NCBI GenBank assembly: GCA_947846985.1
Contig: CANTUZ010000005.1
Location: forward strand, 11,216,001 to 11,280,000
Source: Fratercula arctica
Lineage: Eukaryota; Chordata; Aves; Charadriiformes; Alcidae
Length of the DNA stretch: 64,000 nucleotides
Direction: 5' to 3'
In this document: positions 50,301 through 64,000 of the stretch, piece by piece
Numbering within the stretch: position 1 is the first letter of the stretch
How the letters are laid out: the number at the start of each line of letters is the position of its first letter
The notes under the pieces: generated by a model
Database searches by the model: none
What the model saw: the letters and a program-made list of their open reading frames with translations, nothing else
What the model was told of the DNA's origin: nothing
Translations under genes and position numbers: made by a program

Positions 50301-53300
50301 CTTGCATAAAACACCCTCTTATGCCTTCACTTTATGAGCAATGCAAACCTGGACTTGCCCAGAAAGTTGCTGCTCACAGACCAACAACTGAGATCAACAG
50401 CTCTTCACAGGAGTGTAGGGCAAGTGCAGATTTAAGGCCTTGATATGTTTCATATTCTTCAATACTTGCACAATGAACTAACATGGAAAAATTGTCTTTC
50501 AAGAGTCATCAGAGCTGAATCTTATTTTACAACATTCTGCAAAAGTTGAACCATTTTTTCTGTTCAATTAACTTACTTTCTTGAATGTCAGCGTACAGGT
50601 GCCAAATGGTGCCTTCACTGAGGTATCACTTGTGTATATATACATAACCACTGGAAGAGGATTAATATTCTGCAGGTAGTGGTGCAGGAACACGAGAAAC
50701 ACTAAAACCATGCCTTGGTTCTGAGAGATGTCCGAGAAAAAAAGATTATGTCCCCCTGTTCTTCTAAATTGTGTCTGCTTGAAGATATTTGCAGATATTG
50801 CAGATATTTTTGAGATAATCTGCAATGGCACCTGCAAGAATTTGCAAGTGAGAAAGCACCAGCGTTTTTATCCACACTGATCTCCTGGCTATGAATGGGT
50901 GCAGAAGACTACCAAATAATTCTTACAACCAGCCCAATATTTCTAAAACAGTTCTTTCAGAAAAATATTAATTCTTGAGATAAAGATTTTGAGTGCTGAA
51001 GGGGTAAATTACACTTTTAAAAATACATTTTATTTTTAGGTTGTGAACAACTTCATCTTAGCTTCAGTCATATAAAAACAATGGGATCAGGAATCCAACA
51101 AGCTTCTTATAAACATCAAGATGATAATGAGCAGATGAGTAAAAACCAATAATTCTAAATTTGCAGATGGCAGATTTTCTCTCAAGGCTTGAAAAGTTAC
51201 AGGCCCGTGGGATTGTCCTTATGCTTTGTTCAGCAGTGCAAATCCACAGCTGGAGCACTAAGGCTTCAGGAAAGAACTGCTGGAGAGAATCCAGAGGAAG
51301 AAAGTTATCAGATCTAGAAAACATGACCTACCAGGAAAGGAATTAGGTTTGTTTAAATTTAGAGAAGACTGATGTGCAAAGATAACCACTTTCAAATAAG
51401 GAAAAGGTAACAGCAAAGTAGAGAAGCAGCTCTTGGCCATTTCTACCAAGGATAGGACAAGAAGCAAAGAACTTAAGTTGCAGCAAGAAAAACGTCAGTT
51501 GGGCATTTGGAAGACCATTCTGACCCTACCAACAGTCACACACCAGAAGCAATCTGTCTGGGCTACTGGGGAACTGATGGGGGGAGAGGTGTTGTCAAGA
51601 ACAGGTGACACAAATGTTTCTCAGGAATGATGCAGCTACGCATAGTCCTGTTGGAGGTAGAGGAACAAACTAGATGATGCCATGAGACTCAGCAGCCATG
51701 ACACAATGTAAAACACCCCTACAGAGGGAAACCTGCCGTGGGAGCACATCCTTGACAAGGCATGGGGCAACCCAGATGCCCAAGAGACTTCACAGATATC
51801 CTAGTGACCAGACAACTTTGTTGGCTGCAGAGCAGAAATCCAGGGTAAACCAGGCTTCCTACTGCCGATGCTGGTGGAGCTACATGCTTCTTCACTGTGT
51901 AGTTTCCTCGCACAGCTGCTACAGTCTGTCACATGAACATCTCTGGCAAAAGCCGTCTGTGAAGTAGCTCAAGACAGGCAGGCTGGGGAGGGAGAGCAAA
52001 CCACCAGGCTGGGGAGAAGAGGGCTCCTTCTCCTGCTGGTGCTCTCCGTGGGAGTTTTGGGAGATGAGGTGCCTCACCCCCAGCCACTCCATTCCCCTTC
52101 CAGGTATCTGTCGAACTGTCTGACACCCCATATCACATTTGGATTTCTCAAGCTCTTTCTGCACCGATCGAAGTAAATATGGAATTGGTGGAAAACTTGA
52201 ATTTTACTAGGATTTTATGTTTTCCCCAATAGAAGGTCAGTTTAACTCCCCCAAACAATAAAAACAGTGTTGCTGTTACTATCAGTACAGAATTCTTCCG
52301 CAGGTCTCCATGAGAGGTTGATTTACTCGTGAAGGAGGAAATCAGCAGGAGAGTCATGGCATCTCTGAGGACATACAGAGAACTGCTTCTGACTGTCCCT
52401 AACAGAGCACCCTTAGAAAAAATGCCAGATAGGAGCCTTCTCCCAGTCAAAAGGAGCAAATGGCATTGCTAAGTATTAAAAGTGGTGCTTCTGTTAAACT
52501 TCATTTTTTCCAATAAAAAACAAGCTAAAGTTTCTACTCTGCCAATAAAAGTATCTTTGCAGTGTTCATGCAAATCAAATAATATGCTCAAGCCTTTTAA
52601 AACATTACTTTTTTTATTTAAAAACAAATTCATACTCTGGATTCTGTAGCCATAATGTGTAAGCGTGTATAGATTTTTCTGATTCTTTGAGGTGTTCAAA
52701 TGGCATTACTTTCAGGAAAACACTACATATATATTCAAGCCATTTTATATATAATTTAGTTTTACGAGGAAAGGATATAACACAGTATGAAGAATAAAAA
52801 TTTAAATCATTTACAGAGCGTCCAATGGTAAAATCATTAGCTTAAAATGACTTTATATTGTATTTTTGTTACAAGGTCTACTTATCAGCAATTATTCCTT
52901 CTAAGAAGAAAGAGCACCAGGAGAGAGAAGCAGCCCATTTCTAGGATAAAGTATTCCTTTAAAACTCAGCCAGACTAATTCAGCCATTCACTTTTGCCAT
53001 TGAAATGAAATAAAAAGAGTTTTTCTCTGACTGCATGAACACTTCAGGGAAAAATTCTGATGCTGTGCTTTTTTGGTGATCAAATAGTTGCACGTAATGA
53101 TGATTCCATGTACTTTCTATCATTCACACAAATTAGTTCTGTTCTCCTAGGATTAAAGTTACCGTTTCTCGCTTGGGATTCAACCTGTTTACTAACTGCA
53201 ACCTACTTACTTCAGATTTGTCTTTGGGATCTGTGAAGGAATAACATGATCGGTTCATCTACAGCTACATAGCACCTGCAAAAAGCAGCACGGTGTTTTT

Positions 53301-56300
53301 CTCTGAAGCAAGCGCATTATGCAGTGAATGAATTCAGGCATTAACTTTCTTCCCTTCAACTACTGCACTCCACGTATGCATAAAAGTAGCAGGAAGACAG
53401 ACAGTGCCACGCCAGTGTGTAAAACACCAAAACCATGTAACTTAACATCAATAAAGTGATCGTTTCCTTCAAATATAACTGTACCCTGCTCATCTGAGAA
53501 GATTTACATGCATATTTTCACAGACTATGAGGAAACTTACCGAACAGAGAATTACTTAGATCTGAAAGAGTAGGCAGCTATAGGCCTAAATGTGAAATTA
53601 GGATTATATGAACTATTTCTAAAAAGAAACAATGCATTCTCCTTGAATTGCTCGTTTTTTGCTTATAGAAACAGATTACTCAGCAAAGAGTGGGCTGATG
53701 TTAATATATGGGAATTCTTCGCTTTGCAGCTTTCATCTCTCTGCACTCTTTATGCAACAGAACAGTATTTAGTACCACTCTGAGGGCCTAATTTATTTTT
53801 TTTTCCCCAAAAGCTGCTTTTGTTGATATGTAATTATTGTTGTAAGGATGCTGAGTCACTGACTCCAACCCAGTTTTCTTTTCCATTAGTTTTAATTTCA
53901 TACAGTTAATAAAATGGTTCATCCTCTCAGTGGGGAAACAACTGGACTCAGACTGTGACTACACCACACTTGCGGGCTCCGTCGGCTTTGTGCTGGCTCA
54001 CCAGGACGCCTTCTGCAAGCAGCTACAGCTACAAAACATCACAACATCCAGCTAGTGCCCAGCAATCCAGTGTGCAAAGCGCTTTGTAAGGGGCTACACA
54101 TTACTTGTGATCCACAGACTGCACCGATTACCAAGTTATCACCGGGTAGGTGAATCTTAACATACCAGTTGTGAATCCCTATCTCATTATGGTCACAGCT
54201 GTTTGAGAAACAATTCCGTCCTCGTGTGATACTGAAGCAGCCACATTCATCCTAGGTGCTAGCGCTCATTTACGCCCAGCTGGTTTCAATTATAAGGGTG
54301 TTCCTGGGATTTAACCCAGCGCAAATACTGCATTGTGGTGGTAACCAACAAAGGTTATTCTAAATATGACTTGGCAGTCAGTGGAATGAAGAATAGCGAG
54401 CATCGTGTCTGACTTGCTTTTGCTAATTACCAACATGAAGCAAAGGAAAGGATAAAATATTTACCATCTCTCAGAAGGAGAAGCCATTCCTCCTGCAACT
54501 GCAGGAGGCGACTGTGCAACAACCCAGCCGCTGTGCTCTGCAGCGGGGAGCCCACCGTGCACCTACCGTCGCCCAACAGGGATGGCTTGTGAACGGCAAC
54601 AGCAACATCTATTACCAGTGTAACGCCGTGGCGTGCTTACCCCAGCTGTATTCCAGCTGTGACTCTTCTATGGCAAGAGCTGCTATATTGTGAAGTGGGG
54701 ATTATTAATATTTCACCCATTCACCAATTATTCAGCTTTTAGAAGAATGCTCTGTGACCGAGGGGGGTCTGCCCACACCTGGGGGCCTCCGCTCCCAGGG
54801 CGGGTGAAATGGCTGTAACAAACACTCCCCAACCCCAAGACCTGGAAGTAAAGGCCACAGAGTAGTCCCTCAGGGCAAGGTTTGCAGCCACTGCTTTGCT
54901 TGGGGCAAGTTTAAGGAGCAGTTTGGCAGTTCACTATAATTCATTCTGCTGCCAACACAGGTAAACAGAAAATAAAAACTAGTATATGTAGCTATCAGGG
55001 CAATGGGCTTTTTTTACATACAAGACCGGAAAAAGAGACAGAAAAATAGATGCAGTTCTTGCTTACATCTAACAACTGCCCATTCCTTGCATGCTTTAAG
55101 GGGTTCAGTCTGCACAGAGGCTCTGTGCCTTCCCAGTGACTCCACAAATTATGAATTACAGTATAAAAGCCCAAAGAAAACAGACGCTGGCCCTCCTTCA
55201 GCTCCAGTGGCATTCATCTCTCCCTATCTCTCCATACACGTAACTTTGGCATCCGGACCTGGATGCAGACACAAACACGCTGAATGCCTTTAGACCCAAC
55301 CACCTTGTGCATCTACTGGTGGTCTTGCCACCGTTTCAGTCCCATCTGCCTGCGAGTATGTGAATGATGGAAACGCAGTCAATGGTTTTCCATGAAGATT
55401 CTATGATACGTGCATACACTTCCTTGTAGTTTGTCGTAACTGCCTTCCACAGCATCCCTGAGCATGACAAGTTATTTTTTACCCCAAAAGCTGAACTGGA
55501 ACTATTAATACCAGATACCAAGTATTACAAATACTAGAATTAGGTATGTCCTTGATCTCTGGTGTGTTACTAGCTTCCTGCTGGGACCACATATGATTCA
55601 TTGCTCACACATATGACAGACCTGGCAGCAAGTCATTCTGCCTAGATGTAGCCCTGAAACCATTTGTTCCCCCGATGCCCTAAGCTTCCCCAATTTTATT
55701 GGAGTTGCCATGTCACGCAGACATTCACAAAACCAGATCCAATCCTTCACATTCATAGCTTTCTTATTTTATTCCTGGCATATCACTAACTGGTTTTCTA
55801 CTCAAATATTAGATTTTTCTCTATTTTTTTTTAACTTGCTTTCAGGATGAAAGGCTTTTTTCCACAATGGCTGCAAAAACATGAGTGTTCACTCTAACAG
55901 CTCTGAGTGAGGTGGGAAAAAGGACAGAAAACACCTGCCTGAACAACTTTATGTAAGTTCAGTCAGGAAAGGGAAAACCAATGCTATTTGAAGGGTGGTC
56001 CAACATCTGACTGGTTCATATGTAACATAAAACTTTCGTCTATATAAAAAATATTTTATATAATGATTTAAGTATTCTGTTAAAAAGGTATAAAAAAGGC
56101 ACAGTAAAGTAAAAGGTTCATTCATTTACTCAGGTGCATTTGTTTAAACAAGAAATAGCCACAAGATTAACCCTTTCCCTATACCAAGCTGAAGAAGGAC
56201 CATTCTTTTATGAAGCAGGAGAAAGGCAAGTTTCGGACTAACAACTGCAACGTCCAATTGACCAAAGCCACCTCTGGAATTCAGTGCTGGCACACTTTAT

Positions 56301-56361
56301 CCTTCAAGCCCACTTGTTCTCTGCTTTGCAGATGTTATACAAACACTCCTTTGTGAGTGCA

Positions 56362-56378
56362 AACACACACACACACAC
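56362..56378 (+). repeat. (CA)n microsatellite
   Basis: Eight CA units, uninterrupted. Confidence 0.9.
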
Positions 56379-56839
56379 GTACTTTCTCAAATGTTCATTG
56401 AAAGAGCTAGATTTTAGCTAAAATTCACGTCACAAATTAAGAAACTCGGCCAAACAAGCTCTATCAGAAAAGCTGCTACAGAAGGTTGTGAACGCCTCAT
56501 GCTCACCTGAATGTGCTGATTTGGTACCAGTCAAAACCAGGAGAAAACAGTTTTATTCTGCTTTGGTGTTACTACTTGAACTACCGCCCTGGGCTCTAAT
56601 TCTGCCAACATAGAGCCATTTTTTACATATGAATAATCACTCCAAGTTTAATGAAGCTCCTCACATCTCGATTAGCAATTGTTTTGGCTGGAAAAAGGCC
56701 CTGCCTATCAGCCCTGGAGGAGCCTGGAAACCGAGGAGTGATAATACTGGGAGGCTCACTTTGGGAAAGGCTGTGGTTTTCTGCTGATAGGACACAGAAT
56801 CGCAAGACAAAAAAAAAGGAGGGTGAAATCACAGCACCA

Positions 56840-56895
56840 TGGCCCTCAGCAGGGCTGGGATTTAAACCCAGGTTTCTGGCCTTGTTCTCACCAAC
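56840..56895 (-). repeat. MIR-like fragment
   Basis: GGCTGGGATTTAAACCCAGG followed by TTTCTGGCC matches the reverse complement of the GGGTTCGAATCCCGGCTCTG part of MIR. It is short, so a chance match is not excluded. Confidence 0.45.
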
Positions 56896-59800
56896 TCTAA
56901 ACAGAAAGAGATTTCAGAAACCAGCATGTGAGATCAGATAGGACTTGGGGTCCATGTCGACTAGTCACAACATGTCTAGTGGCTTGTCTTCATCACAAGC
57001 CAACACTGGAAACCCCACCTTATGTTTTTGTGTATAGAGAAAAATCAAAGCAACAATTTTGTTTGCAAGTGCAGTAGCTGTCAAATAAAAATATTTTAAC
57101 TCATTTTGTTTTCCAACTGCTAGCAGTAGTGTTATGGGCAAATTACCTGCCAAATTAAATTTTAAGTCTGAGTTGTTTATCTATGTAGTACAAAGGAAGC
57201 CTCCTATGTAAGGAAATGAGCATTACTAATACAGCACTTCAAACTCCAACTTCTTCCTTCCATCTCACACTTGTCTCCAACACCTATCCTTCCACAGGTG
57301 GTGAATGCATTGGCATCAGCTTTACTTTGTCAGTATGACTGTCTCATATAGATAATGACAGATCTATAGCTTGCATTTTGTCCATAATGGAAAATTTATT
57401 TCTGACATCTCAGACAAGATTCTACTGAGAAGTAAGGCTGCTTTTATGCAGCAGGACTTACATCTTCTACAATAGAGTAGAAAACTCTCTCTTGCTGAGA
57501 CACTGAAACAATCCCAAACTGTGGCAATCTTTAATTGCTAAACACAAGTAAAACCTACAATGACTAGCTATAGCATTTTCAAAACTCAATATAGTAGTCA
57601 TGTAGTTATTCTGCACTTCTCTTGCAGTTATTGCCTGTTGAGGAAGCAATTTCTGTCTTAAGCTCCGACTTATGTTTCCAGTCCATTTCAACTCCTTGTT
57701 CACTGTAGTTTAATCCTGCTTCAGGAGGTGTCAATTTTCCACAAAAATAACTTTGCTGGCAACCATTATGATTGTGAATTCACTGGACGCCGGCAGAGTT
57801 AAAGAAGACATGGTGTGGTCCATGCAGCAGAAAACAAACCATATATAAAAACCCAAACAAAAAGTACAAGCCTAGGAACTAATCCTCGTAATTCTAGTGG
57901 ACTTTTAAAATCTTGAATTTAATAGAAATACCGATTTCACAGCATAATGTCATTTCTGCCACAGCACCCCTTCCTCCCCTCCGCTCACCGTTCACAGCTT
58001 CACGGGCAATCATCACCTGCCTCTCCCCCTGCCTGAAGAATGGCTTGACTGTCCAAGACCTTGCTTCTTATTTCCAGCTCTGTCAGTAGGCCCAAATGCC
58101 TCTCACGAGCTGCCCTGATAAAGCTGTGCATGCCTGCTGGTGGGGCAGAGACCGTAACGTCAGGATCTCCCTGAGCTGGCTGGGTGTGTGGGGGCAGGTC
58201 CATGCCTACCTAACCTTAGCAGACCCCTGCCATTTTCCCCCACCTGAGTCACCCTTCTGCCACATTGCAGCTGGAGCTGTTTCTTGGAATGGGAGTGTCG
58301 GACTCATCTGACCCTGCACAGAGGTCTGTGCTGGGATTTTCACTGCTGTCTGCTCCCTCATGACTGGGACTATCGTCCCTGCCACATGTGGAAGAGGGGG
58401 GTGGGAAATGAGCACAAACAGAAAGCCTTGCAGAAAGGACCCTGTCCAAAGCAATGAGAGAAACCCACAGAGTATATTAGAGAAACAGAAAGGAAAGGCA
58501 TGGACATGTGTTGTCCCTTACTGCTCTTCACTCGGGACCTTCCACCTCCCACCCTGTCAGTCCTCCTCTGTTTGGTGGGAGGAACACAAAAGGGAAGCGT
58601 ACCCTTGCAAGGCTTATTTTAGTTCTCTCTGCATGGGCAATTGCCCCAACAGTTGGGTCACGTTTTCTCCTTTTTCCGGAGCCAGAGCTGCCGCTGTGCC
58701 CTCACACATCTGCGTGCTGCAAGCCCAAGGCTGCTCTGTCACTCACTCATGAAGGCCATGTGCCTGGCCAGGCTCCCGTGGCCAAAGCGCACCCAGCTCT
58801 CCCCCTCAGCGCCCGCTCCTGCCTGGAGAGGCAGCAGCCAGCCAAGGTGCTCACAGAGGATACACAGACACATCTAAGCTGGAGGACCAGTGCTGTCACC
58901 AGGGTGATGTAAACTGCCTACTATAATGAATTTTACTGTATGTTTTCTCCATAAGACTCTGATCGGGTTCAAGAAGACCTGAAAGTGGTTGTGCTGGCCA
59001 CATGTTGTATGCGCTGCTCCTGAAAAGGCACAAGCACTGCAGCGTCCAGCTCTGACCAACACAGACAGAAATTATCTTCCCAAAACAATGCCGTTATTTA
59101 GACTGCAAGGTCTCTGAAGGAGACAGAAGGTGGTTTCTCAATGTTTTTGGTATAGTTTACCATCCTAATTGGGGTGTTCAGGAGACAGTTTTGTCGTAAT
59201 ACAAACATATCTTAAATTCTACAGATTCCCCAGGGGAAGGAGAGTATGCAATAAAATTCCAATAATGACAACAGAAAAGTGTCTCTGCCCACAGTGGTCA
59301 AGAATACCTCACTAAAACCAGCTAATAGTTGCACTGTCTAGTATAAATACAATGCTTCTAACACAAGCATTATTTAGTATCTGAAGGTTAGACAGTATCA
59401 AAATTGGTTTATGAAGAACAAATAATGCTCATGAATGCACACAGTTCTATACCAAAAATGTTTTGTGAAGCTCAGAAAAAGACAAATACTCAATTATTTA
59501 TATTTTTAGATTATGTTAAATCATATTTGCTCTTCAAAATTACCTCTGTTTTTCATAATGTTGTCTATACATGAAAGTTCCTTTAACTCAATGGATGCTT
59601 TTGTTGTAGGAAAAACTCGACACTTGTAGCATGGCTTCTTCAGTATGTTTCAAATTAGAGGCTAAGGGTTGGTTTCATGTTGATAGCTGAGACCTCAAAT
59701 TTCACAATTTAATTCACCCCCACAAAACAACATTAGAATGGTGCACTTTTTTCTTTTTAAATTCAATGTTACAGCCTTTCCAATCCTTAAAGGGCAGACC

Positions 59801-61837
59801 TCTGTTTAAGCTAGAATAATTTCTGGACTTGCACAGTAAGCAAACGTCAAAATCACAAGTCTGTGGGAGATCTGACTATCAATCTTGATCTATCCAGTGA
59901 TGTTTCTACTGATTCTTAACACTTCAAGAAAAGTGCCCTTGATTCTTCTCCTACTTAACCATTGACTCGCTCTATGATTCTTTAAATCTTCCAATGCTTT
60001 ACCATTTGCAATATCCTCTTTGCTGGGAAGCTCAGTCTGGCTGTGATCCAGTGCCTTCAAAACCAAGCAGGCCTTTTTCTTCTTACAGCCAGTAAAATCC
60101 TTGGAAATCCTAGGCAAATGTATTTCATTTGAGTATTTTTTGTTATTATTATTAAATGAATATGAAGAAGGAGAGGCAAAAAAGAATGACCCAGAAAGGG
60201 AATGAGCCAGGAAATGACCCAGATGCGGCTTTCTTCCTCAGAGTAGCAGTTGGTTTCCTCAAATGACATTTTTTAAATTTTATTTGAAAGTATAAAAAAA
60301 ATGCTGATGAACATTACAATAGAAGTAAGCTTGGCTCTTGGTAGAGAAACATTATGTCTTAGAGCCAAGGACATTTATTTTTCACATTTGAACTGTTTTT
60401 TGAACAGCATTTCCTGGCTCAATGTCACTGCACCACAGATAGATATGATAGCAGATAAGTGTATGAGATTTTAGATCAACAAGAACATTTCTTTTACAAT
60501 GAATGCATTTGTAGTCAGAGCTCAAAGTGGTTTATTTCTGCTATGCATGAAAGACGTTGTATTCACGCTGTTTTAATAATACACTTTTCTTTTTAAAACG
60601 GAATGTAATTCATATTCTCTGACACTGCAGCTGCAATTCGATAGTTGGATTTACTAACCAGGTGGATTTACAGTAACAAACTCTTCAATTCTCTTTCCCT
60701 CTCTCGCTCACCTTTCTGCCACCTTGATTTATTTCTGTTTCACAGCTGCGCCTACCAAATGATTCTTACTCTCACTCCACACTTTTCCACCTCTTCTTGC
60801 AGCTGATCCAAACTAAAACACAATTTTTCTGGGAATGTGAAATTAAAGAATTCTCACAGCAAGAATACAATGTCCCGAACTGAAGGAAAAAAACTGCCTG
60901 GGAAAAAAAAATTACCTGAAGGCTAGAGGTTCAAATTCAGAAAAGTTAAAAAATTCTCAGTTTAGATTCCACTATCAGTAGTCACTACAGCATACCAATA
61001 ACTCCCATAGATCCTACGGAATGTATCCACCTCCAGTATTTACATCACTAAGCACAGTAAATAGTAATTGCTTGAGTTACATATAGTCCCAAGACCCAAA
61101 TATCCCACTCTCAAAATTGGTATTGCTGCTGTTAAAACTGGCATCAGAAAACCTTAGTAGCACAAATATGATCCAAAATACAAACCAATCCAAATAAATA
61201 ATGAAAACCAGATCAAAACAAAGCAGAGAACAAGCGAACACTGAAGACCAACAAAATGAAATTAATAGGTAAAATAATGAAGAAAACTGAGGGAGTCTGC
61301 TCTCAGCTCCTTGCCACGTAAGACCTCTCCACAGCCATACAGATGTGAAGGAGACCTGGGTGCAGGCACAGGACATGCTTGAACTCTGTGGGCTTGTTCA
61401 GCCCTGGACCCCATCCAGCTGAGAGCTTCCTCTCCATAGCGTTCACAGGGACTCAAGAAGACAGAGCCCACTCTGAAATTGTAGCCCTGTGTTTACGTAT
61501 TTATTACTGAAAAGTTACTTAACTTTGGGCCATATCCTAATGTAATGAGGTCGGGCAATTTTAAGTCTCTCGGAAAGGGAGCTGAAGGCAAACCGTCTGG
61601 CTTTTCTTTACTTCTGAGTAGCCCTGTCACTGCGTCTTTCTTTATAGGTACTCTAGACATTACCCATCAAAGGCAGGCTCTGACAGACCAGTAAAATGTG
61701 CAAATTCCAATTACAGGGACTCTGCACTTCCAGTGCAGCCCAGCTGCCAACCACACAGAGATTTGCAGCGATAACAATTATACTTAAAAGCGTCACTACA
61801 CGTTTGAATGCATTTACACATTCTCCTTTTACTCTCT

Positions 61838-61950
61838 ATTTATTATTAATGGCAACTCAACTAATATCAAGACCCCAGTGTGTTCAGCACTGTAGGTGTA
61901 CAGAAGGACAGCGAGTTCTTGCTCTAAGGATTTTACAGTCTAATTATAAA
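61838..61950 (-). repeat. Ancient L2/L3-like LINE 3' end
   Basis: The minus strand gives TTAGACTGTAAAATCCTTAGAGC, then CTTCTGTACACCTACAGTGC, CACACTGGGGTCTTGAT, and an (ATT)-rich end near 61838-61848. It is the third copy of the same old family in the window. Confidence 0.65.
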
Positions 61951-64000
61951 TGACGGCAGATGGAAGGTGAACATTATGAGCTGTTCTGCTTTTCATCAGG
62001 AAATTTAACTCAGGTAACAATTTTTAACCAAATAGTAACAATTACACATAAATCATGTACTACAGGCATATCCTACTCAATCTTATACACTGTGGTGACA
62101 GTGGCCAGTTCCAAGACAGATAACCAGGTCCCAGCAGATTTAGGGAGATTTTTAAGGAAGTAAAAGGGAAATCTAACTTTGTTCAAGTCACACTCACACT
62201 TACACTTAAGCATGTATTTAAATCAAAGTCTATTCACCAAAGAACTTAATACATAAGCCCAACACAAGCATCTGATGGCATTTTGCACTTCCTCACATTT
62301 TTAGGTGTCATTCTTAAATCCACCATTCTGAAGTCCATTAGCTGCCTATGTAACTTCATATTAATCCAGATGGAACATCATAAAAGTTACAGCTGACTGT
62401 TATAGATCTCCACAAAAAAGGATTTTGAAGCCGTAACTGATAAAGGTGGTCCACATGAGGACTATACTGGCGATTTACCAGGAAGCTGTGGTGCTACCTG
62501 TTTTATACACACTCGTCCTTGCTGTGGTGGCACAGTCTGCAGACCCACAAGAGAGGCACCAGGCTCTGTGCAGCTGGGTATGACCTGTACACTGCCATCT
62601 GAGGACCCCCTGAACAGCCATAACGTAGGAAAGCACTGGGGACTGGGCTGGAGGTAATAATAGTATTTAGGGGAACAGCTCCCATGGGAAGCCCAAACAT
62701 TAGGGAATAGGCTGCTGCAATACAGAGGCCCTTGTGGCTGTAGATTCAAAAGTGGGCCTAAGTGAACAAGGACCCTTGTATCTCCTAGGTTGCAGCTGAG
62801 CTTTGCTTCCTAGGTGGCAAACACAGCCCTCATCTCATTGACATGACTGGAGTAGGATGTCTGCATTCAGCCCTCTTGGAGGCCATACCTCAGTACTGAA
62901 GAGCACCAGAGACTTGTGAGCTGTCCTTTATATATAAAAGGCTAATGTCACGCTGGGACTTCATCTGCATTTCCTACTGCTTCCTCCAAATCAAGAAGAT
63001 TTGGACTTTGACTTTGCAGACTGTACTATAGGACCGGAGGCTTGCAGAGCCCTTCCCAGGGCCCTAGGAAGGCCTCTTGCACAGAACCTTGTGCTTGCCC
63101 TTGTTTGCAAACAGCAACCAACCCACGAGTGCAGGAGGTGCCAAGCACCACATGATTCACTGAAGCCAACTGGTATCACAGGGGACTCACCACCCCTCAA
63201 GGACAAGAACTGAATTTGCTAATGTGAGGTACAGAATCACAGGCGTCACTTCCCAGATTTGACAGAAAATGGACATGTAAAGTTCAGATTCCCACAAGTG
63301 CATGCAGCTGTTATAGGAAGCCAGAAGCACCTAGCAAGCTACTGATTACCAGCCACGTCCATGTAGAAGAAGGGTTATTTATTGCACCACACTGTGGCAA
63401 TGACTACATCAACTAAGAGTCCTGGGCTTAAGATTCATTTTGTTCCCCCTAGTAAATTCACAAACAACTCATAGAACAGGAGCAAAGGTCTTTATGGCTC
63501 CCTAATTTCCAAGGCCTCCCCAGGCTACCTTTGCCCACTTTCCACAGTTAAGACACCTAAGCCTACTCGACCCTTCCCTATGCAATGAGAGCGCTATATG
63601 TCAAATGTTGCCAGGAGAGATTTCTTTCTCCAGAAGCACAGCTACAAGACATCTACGCCAGCTACGGATACTGCAAGGACCAAATTCTTTCTGGTTTTCA
63701 CTCTCTAACGCTCTCAGATTCATGAAGGTTCACACAGGAAGATCGGCGGATCAGCCCAGAAGTCCCTGTCAACATGTGTCCTTCCTTCCACACTGCAGAA
63801 GCCAGCGGAGGAGAACCTGGTGTTCACGCACGCTGAAGCACTCCAGCTTCCCGCGCTCAGCCCACCACAGGCATGGAGGCATTCACACTCAGGCTTTGAG
63901 TCTTGAAGTGCAGACGAGGAGTCGAGTTATTGTTCTGGAGTAATAGTACAAACAGGGGATACACTTCACAGCACAAAGGGGTCAGAAAACCATTTTGCTA

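Larger units (their letters stand above)
46381..64000. other. TEAD1 upstream intron or 5' flanking DNA
   Basis: AT-rich sequence with moderate GC patches at 54480-54600 and 57960-58880, a (CA)n repeat, and old repeats at 46853, 47243, 56840 and 61838. No CpG-island promoter of the 45-kb kind is present, so the main TEAD1 promoter is probably beyond 64000. Non-coding 5' exons cannot be recognised from sequence alone. Confidence 0.45.

Noticed and set aside
58360..58912. Overlapping 130- and 134-codon plus-strand frames in a moderately GC-rich patch
   Set aside because: Ser/Pro/Cys-rich with no motif; open frames occur on the other strand as well. Probably non-coding.
1..64000. CRISPR arrays, bacterial operons, prophage, tRNA or rRNA genes
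   Set aside because: No regularly spaced repeats, no cloverleaf or rRNA motifs recognised, and the sequence is clearly vertebrate.

Overview
This is a stretch of vertebrate, almost certainly bird, nuclear DNA. It is AT-rich, intron-like sequence with no long coding regions. It carries CR1 retrotransposons with the typical avian 3' end (octamer repeats of the ATTCTATG type): one long 5'-truncated copy at 20289-21648 (minus) and two short 3' stubs at 565-653 and 6380-6461 (plus). There are no Alu, B1 or L1 elements. A thin background of very old amniote repeats is visible: L2/L3-like LINE ends, MIR-like pieces and palindromic fold-back elements.

The one gene I can name is TEAD1 (TEF-1), a TEA-domain transcription factor and DNA-binding partner of YAP/TAZ, on the minus strand. 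Its first coding exon is at 46096-46349. Translation is expected to begin at an ATT (Ile) codon at 46297-46295, as reported for mammalian TEF-1. The exon encodes the N-terminal tail and the first part of the TEA domain, and ends at a split Gly codon before a GTAAGT donor. I found no other coding exon, so positions 1-46095 are read as the long intron that follows this exon, and 46350-64000 as upstream intron or 5' flanking DNA (5' UTR exons cannot be recognised from sequence alone).

About 0.55 to 1.1 kb downstream of the coding exon, inside the intron, is a strong CpG island (about 44980-45535). It holds long G-runs and has, at its edge, a minus-strand TATAAA, a TGACGT half-site and a CATTCC (MCAT/TEAD) motif. 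It looks like an internal promoter or a bidirectional regulatory element of TEAD1, possibly autoregulated.

The rest is intron: simple repeats, two G-quadruplex-prone tracts, a diverged 78-bp direct duplication (40912 and 41096), a well-preserved 91-bp fold-back (35421-35511) and an RFX/homeodomain/SOX motif cluster (33875-33926) that may be an enhancer. I see no tRNA, rRNA, CRISPR array or complete mobile element. Nothing in the window amounts to a clearly new biological system. The most interesting items are the non-AUG start exon and the intragenic CpG-island promoter candidate.
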